NCBI GenBank assembly: GCA_007026445.1
Contig: VDMD01000004.1
Coordinates: forward strand, 558,001 to 622,000
DNA length: 64,000 bases
Direction: 5' to 3'
Source: Schizophyllum amplum
Lineage: Eukaryota > Basidiomycota > Agaricomycetes > Agaricales > Schizophyllaceae
In this document: in pieces, positions 37,340 through 49,768 of the stretch
How the letters are laid out: each line of letters begins with the position of its first letter
Position numbering within the stretch: position 1 is the stretch's first letter
The notes under the pieces: model-generated
Databases searched by the model: none
What the model was told of the DNA's origin: nothing
Seen by the model: the letters and a program-made list of their open reading frames with translations, nothing else
Program-made: the position numbers and the translations under genes

Positions 37340-40300
37340 TTCAATCTACGAGCCGCACGAACCAGCAAATCCACCAACATACGACACCCAGCTGCGTGAG
37401 CACGATCGCGATCTCCGTCAGCCCCGCCACCCATTGGATGATGATGAGGATCCAGAAAGGGGAGCGCGACGTAGCGAAGACCCTGGTGTCCGATTACCTC
37501 CAGTCGGAAGTGCGCCGTCGAAGAGAGTGCAAGACTGATCTGGAATATCGCCACCGTCGCGACAAGCTGAAGAACATGATCTGGCTGACCCAGTGCATGA
37601 ACGAGCGTCTCGGGAGGGACTTGATGGGGTACCGTTTCGACTCGCCGGTGAACTCGTTGCGATAGAGGGGGATGATGAGGAATTCCATGACATCGTCGCC
37701 GATCGTCTTGCCATACGTGCGCCAGAAGGGAGTGACAGTGTCCAGCAGGAAGGTGAGGAAGTCCATGCCCAGTTCCCAGAACTGCTGGTACTGATCTCTG
37801 TAGCTTTCCTCCAGGGCGACGATGGTGGACAGCTGGATCAGGTATATAGCAAGTGTAGCGGCATCCGTTGGTAAGTTGTCTGACCTCGGGTAGGCAACCG
37901 ACGTATGGGCAAGCGCTGCATTGTAGTCGGCCTTCGTCTCCCCATGCAAGACCTGCACTCTCTGCAGCACGTCTGTGACATTGCGCGTCTGGTCCAGTAT
38001 CTCATGTCGGTGGCCCTCCAACGCGGCGATGGTAGTCAACAGAGTCGAGATTGAGCTGTCGAAGATGCTTTCAGACGTCTCCAAACGACCTAGGTGACCG
38101 GATTGACAGAGGTAATCCGCAATGTCTCCTGTTGCCGCTGCAGTCGCTTGTGGATATCGTCCACAGCTAGGTATCCGCGAAGACGTCTTGTGGATCCGGT
38201 CACGGCAGCAGGGTCGTGGCTGAACGCGTCGACGACCTCTTGTGGTAGTGATTTGTAGGGTAGGCCGAGCGCCCGCGAGATATTGGACTGCACGTTCTCG
38301 TACTCCTTCACGTTGCCCGCCACTCTGTGTAACAGCTGGCGTAGTCGGGAGTTCTGGGTCATGGTGGCCTCGAGCAGCCTAAATATGCATGAGGAAACCA
38401 GTCCAGATGCGCAACAGGGGACGTACTGCGCTTTCTGTTCGTACTCTCGCCGTGTACGCTCGAAGTTTGCGTCTCGCTGTTGCGAATCTAGGCTTTCCTT
38501 GCGAGTCGACGGAAGTGACCGTCGGGCTAGTATCCTTCGTGGCAACTCCCTATGTCGCGGCGTGGAAGACGGTTTGACACCGTAGATCGCACTTCAAGAT
38601 CGGGAGTGCCTTCGTCAGAGGGTGGTATGACATTGAAGGGCACGTCCGGCAGGCCTGGGGACCCAGGTTCCACGGATTGCGCTCTGCTGAATGATATGCG
38701 GATCCTAGGGTTCTCCGCAGGTTGGTCGGTGTCTAAAACAGGATAGCGTCCTGGTTTCTTGCCATGTGAGCCACCCTCGGAAGAGGATTGCCGCGCAGAA
38801 GATGCCTCGCTATCGCTGGGTGGGGGTTTCAGCGCGACCGGCGATGCCTGCGGCACACCCGACGCGCTGCTGTATGTGCTACTATATGTGGAATCGAAAC
38901 TGCGACGGGAGCGTTGATCCAGCGATCCGCGAAGGGACTCGATGAGCGGTTCGAAGCTCACGCGACCATTCTCGGGGGAGAGGCGCTGGTTCAGGGAGGG
39001 TTTGAGGGAGAAACGAGAGGCAGATCGGGAAGGGAACGAGAAAGGTGCGGTTTGCGAAGGAATGGAATGTGATGTGCGGGGAGAGGATCTAGGCGAGGTG
39101 GGTTCTTCGCTGATGGAGTGTATGTTATGGGCGCGGGTGAACTGGTCGAGGGTGAGGGCGGTAAGGTTCCATGGTGGACGGGTCCATTCTTTGGGCTTCC
39201 CCTTGTCGAGATGCTTCAGCCATGCGAAAGGTTGTGCTTGCTCCATGGCATTTCTGGTACCGTCGGATTGACTGCCGTACCATCGCGCGATTTCCAGTAG
39301 ATTCGAGTTGGTATGCCTGCTGGCGTACTTAAGATATGAGTATCTGCGGCCGAGTTGTTCGTGGGTGATGGCTGCCTTGTGTAGAGTCTGGGGCGATGAG
39401 CCGCTTCGTATTCGCTGGAGGTTCTCTGATGCGTGATTGAGTACGTCGTGCTGACAAACGGAGCATAGGGAACGCACCAACGAACTGATTCTCCTGCTTC
39501 AGCAGCTCACTCTGACTGACAAGAGTATCCTTCTCCTTCCCCTTCTTTCGGGAAAGGGAGAGCGTCCACTTCTTGTCCTCCTTCTCCTCCTCTTGCGTGG
39601 GATGTATCGACCAGTCGAGTGTGCTTCCGCTGTCGAGGGACGTCGGCACGGGGTGTGCATTGGTCACGTCGCTCTTCGCACCAGCGCTTGTAGATGGGCT
39701 GAAGTCGATATCCGCCGACACATTCATGGGGGGAGGCATGAGATTGAACTGCACCGCGTGAGGGAGGCTTGAACGGGATGACGCCTGGGACCGAAGAGTC
39801 GCCTGACCTGCTGGGGAGGCCCTGGAGCGTGCATCCCTCCGAGCCTTCAGCTTGATAGCACGCTGGACTTCCTGTATAAGCCTGGGATCTTTCCCTCAGT
39901 CAGCGTCTTGTCCGCGCGCTTGGGAGCGTCACATCTACCTTCATGAGCTGTGAACAACGTCCACGATCAGCCCCAGCGCATTCCCTCAGGCACGTAGCAC
40001 CCACACAGGTCATATTCATCGGAGAACGTCCCCAGCGAGAGATCATCCGCCGAGGTCGACGTATTCCCCTCCCGCGCCGTCTCCGGCACAGTGCCGATGA
40101 GCGACACCGGTCGCCGTCGCGGCTTCGCAGCAGCCACGCCCGGGTAACCGTACTTCGCATCTACAGACACCACCCGGCGGCGGTCACGCGTAGACCCATT
40201 TATCTGTGGATTGAGGCTCTCCGACGACGAGTACTGCTGGGCGCGGAATCGGGAAATTGCAGGCGGCGGCGGGGAAGAGCCTGCGCCGGGCGCGCTTCGA

Positions 40301-40459
40301 AAGGGGACTGGTGCAATTCTTCCGAGCTCATCGTCGAGGGGACGCTATCTGCGGCGGGGGAGATGCATGAAGGAGGTGAGTGGTAGGTACAGCGCAGTGA
40401 CGGTCTGAGGTCAGAGGAGGCGCGCACAAGTCAGGGGTTTCACGTGGCAACGGCATCAT
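37340..40459 (-). CDS. Uncharacterised large protein with helical middle and C-terminal membrane anchor
   Basis: Not recognised. The likely start is MMPLPRETPDLC at 40459, then a Ser/Pro/Arg-rich N-terminal region with DDLSLGTFSDEYDLCG. Two small exons lead to IQEVQRAIKLKARRDARSRA. After a charged stretch (WTLSLSRKKGKEKD) comes a conserved-looking helical segment, HEQLGRRYSYLKYASRHTNS and NLLEIARWYG. Next is a long Ser-rich linker, then a second helical region: RLRQLLHRVAGNVKEYENVQ, SILDQT-type helices, LEESYRDQYQQFWELGMDFL. The end is one membrane helix, SPFWILIIIQWVAGLTEIAI. One C seems missing at about 38092 (NPVTLGRLETS). The layout suggests a tail-anchored coiled-coil protein; partner and membrane are unknown. 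Confidence 0.6.
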
Positions 40460-40664
40460 CCCGAACCAAAGCCGAACGGGATGGGTGCCTCTGAGGCGCG
40501 ACGCGTAAACGTGAGTGGAAGTAGTGTACCAGCTGTGAACTAGCAGCAGCCTGGCCCAGACAGGATAGATAGATAATTAGCTAACAACGACTATAAGATA
40601 GTGGTATGTCTTCCTCCAGAAGATCCCGGTGTCCTTCAATCCTCTCTGATTCCTCCAGCCGATT

Positions 40665-41776
40665 TTATGTCCTGTACGCCTCGCGGTTGATCTTCGAGAA
40701 GATCTCCTGCACCGTGTTTGCCCGCTTCAGCCGCCTGGATGGCGTTTCCGCTCCGCTCCCACCGCGCAAATTAGCGCTACCCACATCGCGCAGATCACCG
40801 CGGTTTGTGCGGTGAAGATCAGCGTGCTCGGGCATCCCGACCTTGCCCTCCTCAATAACGGAGGACAGCGACTCGGAGCGCGCGCGCGGCATGAAGGGGT
40901 TGAAGCGCGAGAGGGGCGCAAGGCGCTTGGGGGGTGAAGCAGGCGGGGCCGCGGATGCGCCCGACGTGGTGGAAGTCGACAGGGAGGGCGCGGTAGTCGA
41001 GGCGGACGACATCGAGCCACGCGATGAGAGCGTCTTCGGCGTGTGCGCTGGCAGGGGAATCATGCGTCCACGGCGCGCCTTGGCCTTCACAGGCGGTGCC
41101 GGAGACGGTGGCTCCCTATGCGCTGCGGGGCATAGCTCGGGATAGTCGGGCTCTGCTTTGAGTTAGGGGAAGGGAACTGGTAGCGCTCTACGATGGATGT
41201 TAGTAGAAGAAGACAGCACGGTCACTGTTCAAACACACTTACCTAGCTCGGGATTGGTCGTCTTGAGTGAAGACGGCGCACGCGCCTTGTAGGCGGGGCG
41301 GGCAGTTTCCGGTCCATGATGATGGCTGCCGCTCGCGAAGCTCTGCTTCTCCGCCTCCTGCGCGGCCTTGCGCGCCCTCGCGCGGTTCCTCGCTAACAAT
41401 GCGCGCTCCACATCATGCTGGATGCGCTCCTCTAAGCGACGTAGTCAGTATCGATACACATTCGGTTAACTACGTCGGCCCGCGCACCTTCCTCCTTGCG
41501 CATCCTGAAATACGTATCGTCCTCCACGTCCGGATCGTTCCAGTGCGCCAGGTATTCGGGGCTAAAGTCGCATTCGGGGCTGAGATCGTATCCGGACATG
41601 ACGCCCAAGTTCTCCTGCGCAGCCCGTATCAGCCTGCGACGCGCCTCGATCGCGCACGGCGGCACCTCTGCGCGCCGCGGAGGGGTAGGGCGCACCGGGG
41701 TGGGTGAGGAGTGCAGGCGGCGGGGGCGCGGGGGAGTGACTGGGGCGCGGGGCGCGTTGCTGAAGGAGGCCGACAT
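40665..41776 (-). CDS. Uncharacterised disordered, Arg/Ser/Pro-rich protein
   Basis: Not recognised. Three exons on the minus strand. Exon 1 starts MSASFSNAPRAPVTPPRP and contains the only ordered-looking part, EARRRLIRAAQENLGVMSG then DLSPECDFSPEYLAHWNDPD. Exon 2 is a helix rich in Arg/Ala/Glu (HDVERALLARNRARARKAAQ). Exon 3 is low-complexity Ser/Thr/Ala/Pro and ends SRRLKRANTVQEIFSKINRE. About 290 residues. Possible phosphorylation-rich regulatory protein; no function assigned. Confidence 0.6.
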
Positions 41777-42341
41777 GCTGGGTGGGTGAGGTAGATGATG
41801 GGATGGTGGTTCACAAGACGAGCGTCCGATGAGAGTTGCATTGAGCGCAAGTGGCGCCCGTTATAAAGCCCGTCGGTGGCGGGTCCCTGTGTCTTTCGAT
41901 CGCTGTAAACATGTCTTTTGATCATTCAAGAACAGGTAACAAAGCAAGGGGCATACACGTGCGGGGTTCGGGTCCACGCGATTATCACAAACGAGCCTCT
42001 GGGATTCATTTAGCGAATGGACGCAGTCACAGTAGCGTACCGTGTATCAGTGCAGTTTATGAAGCGTCATAAACATGTTTCTGGGGTCCGAGAACAATGG
42101 AAAAGCCACGGAGCGGGCTGATTGGCAGGTGTCGGCGTGATGGTGTGATGATAGAGCGAGTGTGTGCACCGGGCATGCCAGCGAACGCGTGCATCGAGGA
42201 CTAAGTTCATTACGGGACCGGGATAGAAGGACACGCGCCTCATTCGCATCGTCCACTGTGAAGAGTAGGTCTTGCTTGCCGGTGTGTTCACCAGGTTATA
42301 TGATTCAAATGGAGTGGTGGTTTATTGCAAAGGTACAGCGT
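41777..42341. other. Intergenic region
   Basis: About 565 bp between two minus-strand genes: the SURF1 3' flank to the right and the promoter of the disordered protein to the left. Short open frames only, none with recognisable features. Confidence 0.4.
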
Positions 42342-43318
42342 TTATCGTGGCAGACTGCGTCCCCTGATGGCGTTCTTCTTCACGAACCGCCAGAGCATGA
42401 TGGTAGATATAGCAGATAGACCCCACCTGGGCTGTGTGAATTTCGTAGTCATCGCATTGGAGTTGTTTGCTTACCAAGTGATAACATAGGAAAGGTGCGA
42501 GTTGCGCAAGTTGACCGACGCTGGCCGTCCTACAGGTATACCTTTATCCAATCTGGCCATGATGTGGCCGGTGTGTGCGTCTGAACCAATCGGTTGGACG
42601 GGTTCAAAGTCTGAGCATCGAAGCTTACCGAATATCTCCTCAAAGAACACCGGTTGCACATTGGCTTCTGTGCCGCCTGCGTGTTCGGCCATGGCGTCAA
42701 TGTCGCGCCAGTACCAGAACTTCTCCTTCGGATCGTTGTCTGGTGTGAAAGCATTCCGAGGCTGCGACAAACGTATCAAGCCGACCACCTCGATGTCGCC
42801 CTCGGGTTTGTCAAAGGTGTTGTTGTCGCCGTACTCCTTGTTGATGAAGCCGCGATCGACGAGAACGGTGGACCCGTCTTGACGCTTGAGGGGAGTGATG
42901 ACCTGGTACCCATTCTCTCCCTCAAAGACTTTGGGTCCCAGGAGCATAGTGTGGGCATGGTCCCACTGCCCGACTGCCTTCACCTTGCGCCAGGCAAAGT
43001 CGGGGATGGCAGTAATACTGCGGACTGGGGTAAGTGTCCAGCGGTCGGGGGATAGAGGAATACACACTTGATCTGGCGCGGCAAAGGCAGCGGGTCAAGC
43101 TGCAGCTTCTCAGTGAGCTCGTCGATGAGGTCAATCTTCCACTTGAGGCGCTTGAGCTGCCAGGTGCCGAGCGCGAAGGTGAAGACGGGGAAGATGGCGA
43201 CGAGGCCCATGACGGGCGAGAACCACGACTCTGACTTGGGCTTGTACATCGTGGGCACCGTTATCGGGCGGCGGGCGGAGAAGTTGGCGTTGGGGCGCGG
43301 GGGCGCGGGGGGCGCCAT
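42342..43318 (-). CDS. SURF1/Shy1 cytochrome c oxidase assembly factor
   Basis: Inner-mitochondrial-membrane protein needed for heme insertion and assembly of cytochrome c oxidase. The N-terminal part is Arg/Pro-rich, then the first membrane helix with the family motif FALGTWQLKRLKWKIDLIDE. The intermembrane domain has FAWRKVKAVGQWDHAHTMLL, GENGYQVITPLKRQDGSTVL and VDRGFINKEYGDNNTFDKPEG, then RLSQPRNAFTPDN and FWYWRDIDAMAEHAG. The last exons give KGIPVGRPASVNLRNSHLSY, then the second helix AISTIMLWRFVKKN. All are classic SURF1 blocks. The Met at 43318 is used; a basic presequence-like stretch starting MFSFRRACANR lies just upstream in another frame, so a missing base could hide the true start near 43353. 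Divergent from SLA2. Confidence 0.9.
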
Positions 43319-43465
43319 GGCCTGTTGGCGCACGCACGGCGGAAGGAGAACATGCAGTCAACCGCATAAGCGCGCTGACGGTGATCACCACTTTCCCACG
43401 CTCTCGGCTTGTTCCCCTCGCCTGACACTGACCTGTGACCATTGCTGCGCGTCTCTCCAGCGACG

Positions 43466-46400
43466 ATGAGCATGTACGCCCACGCAGACCGCAGCTTGGC
43501 CGTTACTGACGCGTCTGCAGGCACGGTGGCGGGCGCCGCAACCAGTTCGGCTTCGAGGAGGACGATGGCATGCACCTACCGACGCGCCCGGTCGACAAGG
43601 AGAAGGCCGAGGCAGAGCTTGTGGTCAACATCAAGAAGGCGACAAGTCCAGAGGAGACCGCGCCCAAGCAGAAACACGTTCGAGTGCGTCACATCGTCGC
43701 CTCAGCACTCCTTGACTGACAGTCCGTGCAGAATGCATCGTCTTCACCTGGGACTATCATTCCTCGATCTCGTTCTGGAGCGGCCTTCGCGTCAACCCAT
43801 CCTTCCGATGAGTGCAACATTCAAGCCTGATCACAGTGCACAAGGTCTTGCAGGAAGGACACCCGTGGTCAGTATACGCGTCCATCCCGGGCCCGCTTCT
43901 CACGGCTTCGCAGACGATCAAGGAGGCGCACGGCCAAACCGCCTGGCTCGAGACATGCGCACGCACGGTGGGGTCGACTCTGCAAGAGGTATGTCTGGTC
44001 TTGCGGTCTCGGTCGCCTCTCATCCATCGCGCAGGCTACGGACCTTTGATCAGGACATACGTTCAGTTCATTCTGTCCAAGCTGAGATTCCATCGCCTTC
44101 GACCCGAGTTCAACGGCCTCTTTGAATATGAGGAATATGTGACGCTCAAGGGAATCGACGATCCCAACGAAGGGTGCGTGCGATGCTCTCTCTTTCCGAC
44201 GTCGCTAATGTTCTCTCAGTTACGAGACGATCTCCGACCTCATGGGTCTGCAGGACATGATTGAGTCGTTCCAGAAGATGGTCTTCTCACATTTCGGTCA
44301 CTCTTCCAACAATGAGTGCCGCATATCCGCCCTTGTGCCCCTCGTCAAGGAGAGCTGGGGAATCTACAGGTTCATCACCAGCATGATGCGCGCCATGTAC
44401 CGCAGTACGTTCTTCCTGCTTCGCCTTTCGGCCAAGACTTAACATTACCAAGGGACGAACGACACTGAGGCCTTGGAGCCACTGCGCCAGAGGTACATCT
44501 CGCAGCATCACAGTCTTCGCAAATTCTACTACGAGTGCTCTAATCTCAAGTATCTCACCGGCCTGATCAACGTCCCAAAACTCGGCCATGAGCCACCCAA
44601 CCTTATGGACTCTGGCGACGCTCCTGATCTACCTGCTCGTCCTCGGACCGCCAAACCCAAATCCCCCACGCCTCCGCCCGCTGCGCCGACTCCTGACGTC
44701 AATGCTACGAACGAGCAAGCACGCCTACTGCGGCAGTACGAAGAGCAGCAGGCCGCGCTTAGGGCACAGCAGGAGGCAGAGGAGCGTCGGCGACTCGAAA
44801 TGGAGCGGCAGCAGCAGATGGAATTCGAGCAGCGCCAACAGCAGCAGGCGGAGGCGCAGCGCCTGGCCCAGGAGCAGCTCATGCAGCAGCAGATGATGTA
44901 CTCGAACCAGGCCGCTGCAGATCAGGTCGGCGCCCTTGAGCGGGAGCTGCTCAACATGCGCGGACAGTACGAGCGCGACCAGATCTTCCTCGAGCAGTAC
45001 GACCGACGCGTCAAGGCGCTTGAGGCCGAGCTCGCGGGCGCCGGGCAGACCATCGCGTCGCAGATGCAGAGCAAGGATGAGCTCATCAAGCAGCTGCAGG
45101 ACCAGGTCACGCTCTGGCGCAACAAATACGAGGCGCTGGCGAAGCTGTACAGCCAGCTGCGCACGGAGCACTTGGATATGCTGAGCAAGTTCAAGAATAT
45201 GCAGTTGAAGGCGAACTCGGCGCAGGAGGCGGTGGACCGCATGGAGAAGATGGAGCGCGATCTGAAGGCAAAGAACCTGGAGCTGGCCGATATGCTGCGT
45301 GAGCGGGACCGTGCGCGATTCGACATGGACCGTCAGAAGAGCGCGCATAAGGACGAGATGGACCGCCTCAAGCGCGAGCTTGACTTCGCGATGGAGCGCA
45401 TGGAGGACTCTTCGCGAAACAAGAACAGTGAGGTCTCGCACGTCATGAACAAGTACAACAGACAGATCGCCGAGTTGGAAGACACGCTTCGGGTACCTTA
45501 TCTCTGCCTGTTGATGCGCGACCAAGTGCTGACTATTTCTTCAGTCAAAGCAATTCCAGATCGACGATCTGATGTCGAAGCTTGAGGATGTTCGCGGGGA
45601 CGTCGAGAGGATGCGCGAGGAGAAGGACGCCGAGATTGAGGTCCTCCAAGCCGGCATGGACTCCACCATCCAGCAGCTGGCGGAGGCACAGCAGGTACGC
45701 ATTGCATTATATGGCATATTTGCACCAGCTTATGACTTCGCCAGACTCAAGGCATCGCGGATGAGACGACGAATGCCCAAATTGATACCCTCATTCTCGA
45801 CAACCGCAAGAAGCTCAACCAGATCATTGGTTCGCATATCATAATATACCGAGTCCGTCGCTGATCATGTTATTCAGACTCCATCCTCCAGGCCTGTGTG
45901 CAGAAAGTCGATGATGCGATCTACGAGCTTGAGTCGCCAACGCAAGCGGGCAACACGAACTCGACCCCCGAGTACACGCTGTCCATGATCGAAAAGGCCG
46001 TCAACAACGCGACCGACTTCGCTACCATCTACAGCCTATATCTCGGCGGTGAACCTGGTGGCGAGCACGTTGAAGTCATCAAAGCCGCAAATGAGTTCGC
46101 GCAATCGCTCGCGGAGGTCCTGATCAACACCAAGGGTGTCACCCGCCTTGCGAGCGACGACGACGCGTCCGACAAGATCGTCAACATCGCCAAGACGGCC
46201 GGGGACGTCGGCCTGCGCTTCTTCCTCAACTTGCAGTCGTACAAGCTCGACCTGCTGCAGCCCTCGCAGCGCCGGGACGTGCCCATGCGCAACAACGTCG
46301 AGACACGCAGCGCGCTCACGAAGCTTTCCGAGATTGTCGATGGCTTGGTGTCCAAGGACGTCAAGTCTGACCTCAAGAAGGGCGACATCGGCGATATGGT

Positions 46401-47106
46401 CGAGCGCGAGATGCTCGGCGCCGCCCGCGCCATCGAGCTCGCCACGCAGCGCTTGCAGGAGCTCATGGCACGCCCGCGTGACTCGTCCCGCTTTAGCGCC
46501 GTGGACTTGCAGGTCCACGATTCCATCCTTGCAGCTGCCATGGCGATCACGAACGCAATTTCCCGCCTCATCCAGGCCGCTACGGAGTCGCAGCAAGAGA
46601 TCGTGGCGCAAGGCAAGGGCTCCAGCACGACGCAGCAGTTCTACAAGCGCAACAACCGCTGGACCGAGGGTCTCATTTCCGCCGCAAAGGCCGTCGCCTT
46701 CGCGACCAATCTGCTCATCGAGAGCGCGGACGGCGTGTTGTCGGGCACCCACTCGCTCGAGCAGCTCATCGTCGCGTCAAACGAGGTCGCGGCCGCCACG
46801 GCGCAGCTCGTCGCCGCGTCGCGCGTCAAGGCGAACCTGATGTCGAAGACGCAGGAGCGCCTCGAGCTCGCCGCAAAGGCGGTCACAGAGGCCTGCAAGG
46901 CGCTCGTGCGGCAGGTCAAAGCGATCTCCGCGCGCGAGACGGAGGCGGAGGAGGTGGACTACAAGAACATGGCGACGCTTGAGTTCAAGAAGCGCGAGAT
47001 GGAGCAGCAGGTGGAGATTCTAAAGCTCGAGAAGGACCTTGGAGCGGCGCGCCACCGTCTGGGTGCGATGCGTCGGGCGGGGTACCACACCGACGAGACA
47101 GATTGA
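43466..47106 (+). CDS. SLA2: Sla2/End4 (HIP1R-like) endocytic adaptor
   Basis: Links clathrin coats to actin at endocytic sites. A mini-exon (ATGAGCAT) joins over an intron to HGGGRRNQFGFEEDDG. The ANTH lipid-binding domain follows: AEAELVVNIKKATSPEETAP, KQKHV, CIVFTWDYHSS, LITVHKVLQEGHP, YVQFILSKLRFHRL and FNGLFEYEEYVTLKG. A Pro-rich spacer and a Gln/Glu-rich coiled coil of about 300 residues come next. The C-terminal I/LWEQ (THATCH) actin-binding domain includes NNRWTEGLISAAKAVAFATN, LLIESADGV and NEVAAATAQLVAASRVKANL, and ends GYHTDETD. Three single-base losses in the ANTH exons (near 43732, 43799 and 43829) break the frame; the rest is clean over more than 770 codons. About 1050 residues, as usual for the family. 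Confidence 0.95.
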
Positions 47107-48241
47107 GGGGGTTTGCCCATTTATTGGACACGCGGTCGAGGAATTTACATGTATACGTCTTTTATTCGGATAATCATACTTTCATTCCAACTATCGTGTG
47201 CGTTGAGTCGTGCAGTTTGTTCCATCCCGTCAACAAAGGACGCGAATGCGTAGATGCATCTACACCGCCGTGATGGTGACTGGCGGCGATGTTGCAGCCA
47301 CTCCATCGGTGTCCGACAGATGACCTGCGCAATCTATCCAGCACGGTTTCGCGCCGCAAGCAGCCCGAAAAGAGACCCATATAGTCATCATCGTGAACGA
47401 TGGGCGCTGGCAGCGACGCCGCACGTCAGCCACATCCGCCAACGAGTATCGCAGTATCTGCTATGACAAGAGATGTGAGTGGACATAAAAATGTAGCTAC
47501 GCAAATGACCGGTGCCACAATCAGAGCCGCGACTAAGAAGACTCTTCTGTGGGGGAAGTACAACCCTTCAACTGCCCGCGCATCTCGCCAAATGAGCGAA
47601 GGAACCGACACATACTTATGTTCGTGAAGGGCTACTATCAGTCAACTGCATAATCAGGCCTACCACAAAATCCCTGCGGTCCCGGGGGGATATGTGAAGA
47701 TCGCTGACACCGGCTTCAGTAAAAACAGGCATGGGGCAGGACTGCAACGCACTAGTGACCGGGGTGGGTGCTGCGAAAGCAGAGAGCAGCAGAGTAGAGA
47801 GCAGCACGGAGTAGAGCATGCTGGTAGCAGGGGGTGTGCTTGGACGGATTGGTTGTTGGCACTGCCCGCCATATAGCTCCTGGAAGAGTGCTGAAGCGGC
47901 CCTGCAAACTCTGGGCGTCTGCAGACCAGCCATGCGCCACCCTGAGTTCCGGCAAAGTATGTCGATGCAGGTGCATCGCGCGGGCAGCAGAGAAATCAAG
48001 GTGCGCAGGTACAGAGGATGGTTCCTTCTTCATGAGCATCGGCAATTCTGTAAACATAGGAAAAGCAAATGTCGCGGACGGCAACGCGGTCGCCTCATAG
48101 ACATCGCTGCGTGCGCAGATAGCCGGACAATAATCGGCACTTTTTGAGGATGATAGTCGACGTTCACTAGTACATAGTACAATTGTCGATTGTTCAGTAG
48201 TGTCGTCGGCGATCCTCATCCAAAGGCCTAAAAGCTCGATA
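47107..48241. other. 1.1-kb region with no secure gene
   Basis: On the minus strand a short frame from 47820 starts MLYSVLLSTLLLSAFAAP, a convincing signal peptide, and runs 67 codons to 47617. A frame just beyond it (47611-47426) carries a membrane-like stretch, VFLVAALIVAPVICVATF. They could be two exons of a small secreted or membrane protein, but I found no splice sites that join them. No conserved domain. Confidence 0.35.
47617..47820 (-). CDS. Possible small secreted protein (signal peptide)
   Basis: A 67-codon frame whose first 17 residues form a textbook signal peptide (Met, hydrophobic core LLSTLLLSAF, Ala-Ala-Pro cleavage region). The mature part has one Cys and no known motif. It may be only the first exon. 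Composition supports coding, but there is no homology I can name. Confidence 0.3.
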
Positions 48242-49169
48242 TTAGTTCTGGTATCTCCGGAAGAAACGTACTCCACGTACAACAAATGCACCGCCCATGC
48301 CCGGTATCTCATGTATCCCTACGCATTTCTGTTGTTAGAGGCCTCATTTAGAAAAAGACACAACGAATGCGCAACGTACCTGCGCCGAAGTTCGGGATTC
48401 CTTCCAAGATGACATTCGTATCTTCACCTTCAGCTAGGACCGTCCGAGCGAACTTGCTCGGCGGCATAGCATCGGGTGGCCCCTGTACCACTACCAGCAA
48501 ACGTCGGGTCAGTGTATGCAAGGATACCTGGCGGGAAGGGAACTCACATCTCGTAACACTCCTCTTGCTCCTTGGCTTTTTCGATTTCTCCTTGACGCCG
48601 AAGGAGCCGCGTCCATTCTGCGCGCGCCCAAAGTGCGCTCACCTGACCAAACTCCATGAAGGTCAAGTCCGGCATCACCTCGTCGAAAGCTTTTGCAGCC
48701 TCAGCCTCGCGTCCAGGGATGCGCGAAAGTGCCACCGCGCGCGTGTAATGCGGCGTCACATCTCGTTTGCCCTTCGCGCGGGCGATGACGAAGTCGAGGT
48801 TCGGAACTGCCTCAGCAATGCGCGTAGGCTCAGAGAACTTTTTGTACTGGGATATCTTCCAGTGACATCTAGATGTTGTGATGTCAGCCAACCGAGGTTA
48901 AGAACACAGCCAAACGGTACGCGCTTGTCGAGGACGCTGTCCCGAGCAGCGTCAAAATCGGCCTCTGCAGGGAATTTGTCGCGGTAGAGGCCAAAGGCAG
49001 CGAGCTTTTCCAAGTCTTTGCTCTCGAGCGCCTCGCACCCAGTTTCGAGAAGAGTGATGATACTCGCGTACTGCTGCGTCGGAACTATAGTTGACAGAAA
49101 TCAGCAAACCAACAGAGTGCAACGTGATACATACTTACATGCAGCGAGGGGTGCGGTGAGAGGGTCCAT
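48242..49169 (-). CDS. Uncharacterised conserved-looking helical protein
   Basis: Not recognised. Start MDPLTAPLAA at 49169, GTAAGT intron, then QQYASIITLLETGCEALESK and LEKLAAFGLYRDKFPAEADF. Next exon: SQYKKFSEPTRIAEAVPNLD, RDVTPHYTRAVALSRIPGRE and FMEFGQVSALWARAEWTRLL, a set of helices that might form a tetratricopeptide-like pair. Last exons: GPPDAMPPSKFARTVLAEGE, ILEGIPNFGA, and after a GTACGT intron a Gly/Arg-rich end, GIHEIPGMGGAFVVRGVRFF, with a stop at 48242-48244. The junction after KEQEECYE is not resolved (probably one missing base). About 230-260 residues. Confidence 0.55.
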
Positions 49170-49768
49170 GGCGGGGAGAGACAACTGGTGTGAGTATCGA
49201 AATCAGGCTTGTTGTCATTATAAGCAATCAACCTATCCCCCTACACGTGTAGGTGCGAGGGGAACTCATGTCAGTCATGATGCACCGAGCAACCTTACTA
49301 TTAGCTTGATTGATGATTGCCTGACGGTGAGGAACCCTGGATATCTGGAATATCTCAGTCTGGTGAATCGCTAACTTACCGTCGTTCCGGACCCTCTCCC
49401 GACGACGTCGGCGTGGCCTTGAGGTCTGCCTCTGTCGATCTCCTGTACAGTGAATGCCTTCTATTCCCGAGTGTATGGTTCCGAGTGCCGTGCAGTCGTA
49501 TGGTAAGTTGCCACGTATGAAGAAAACGAAGGTGAGTGCAAGCCCATCGACAGCGACATGACGAAGGTAACTGCGAGAAGGGTAGCGAGAGTGAGTATAG
49601 ACTGAACAAGAGAAACAACAGTAGAGACAATGAATGATTCCACGACAGCGTATGTGCACTACTGACACCTGCGCTAGGCCACGAAAAGTAAGGCCTGAAA
49701 GGCGACGATAAGTAACTACATAAAAAATCAATAAGTAAGGGACAGTCTCAAGAGAAGGAGAATGGGCG
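49170..49768. other. Intergenic region
   Basis: About 600 bp between two minus-strand genes. Short frames only, some with hydrophobic runs that look accidental. Probably the 3' flank of the gene at right and promoter of the gene at left. Confidence 0.4.

Noticed and set aside
47752..48312. 186-codon minus-strand frame
   Set aside because: Its first part overlaps the last exon of the gene at 48242-49169 in another frame; the rest has no conserved feature.
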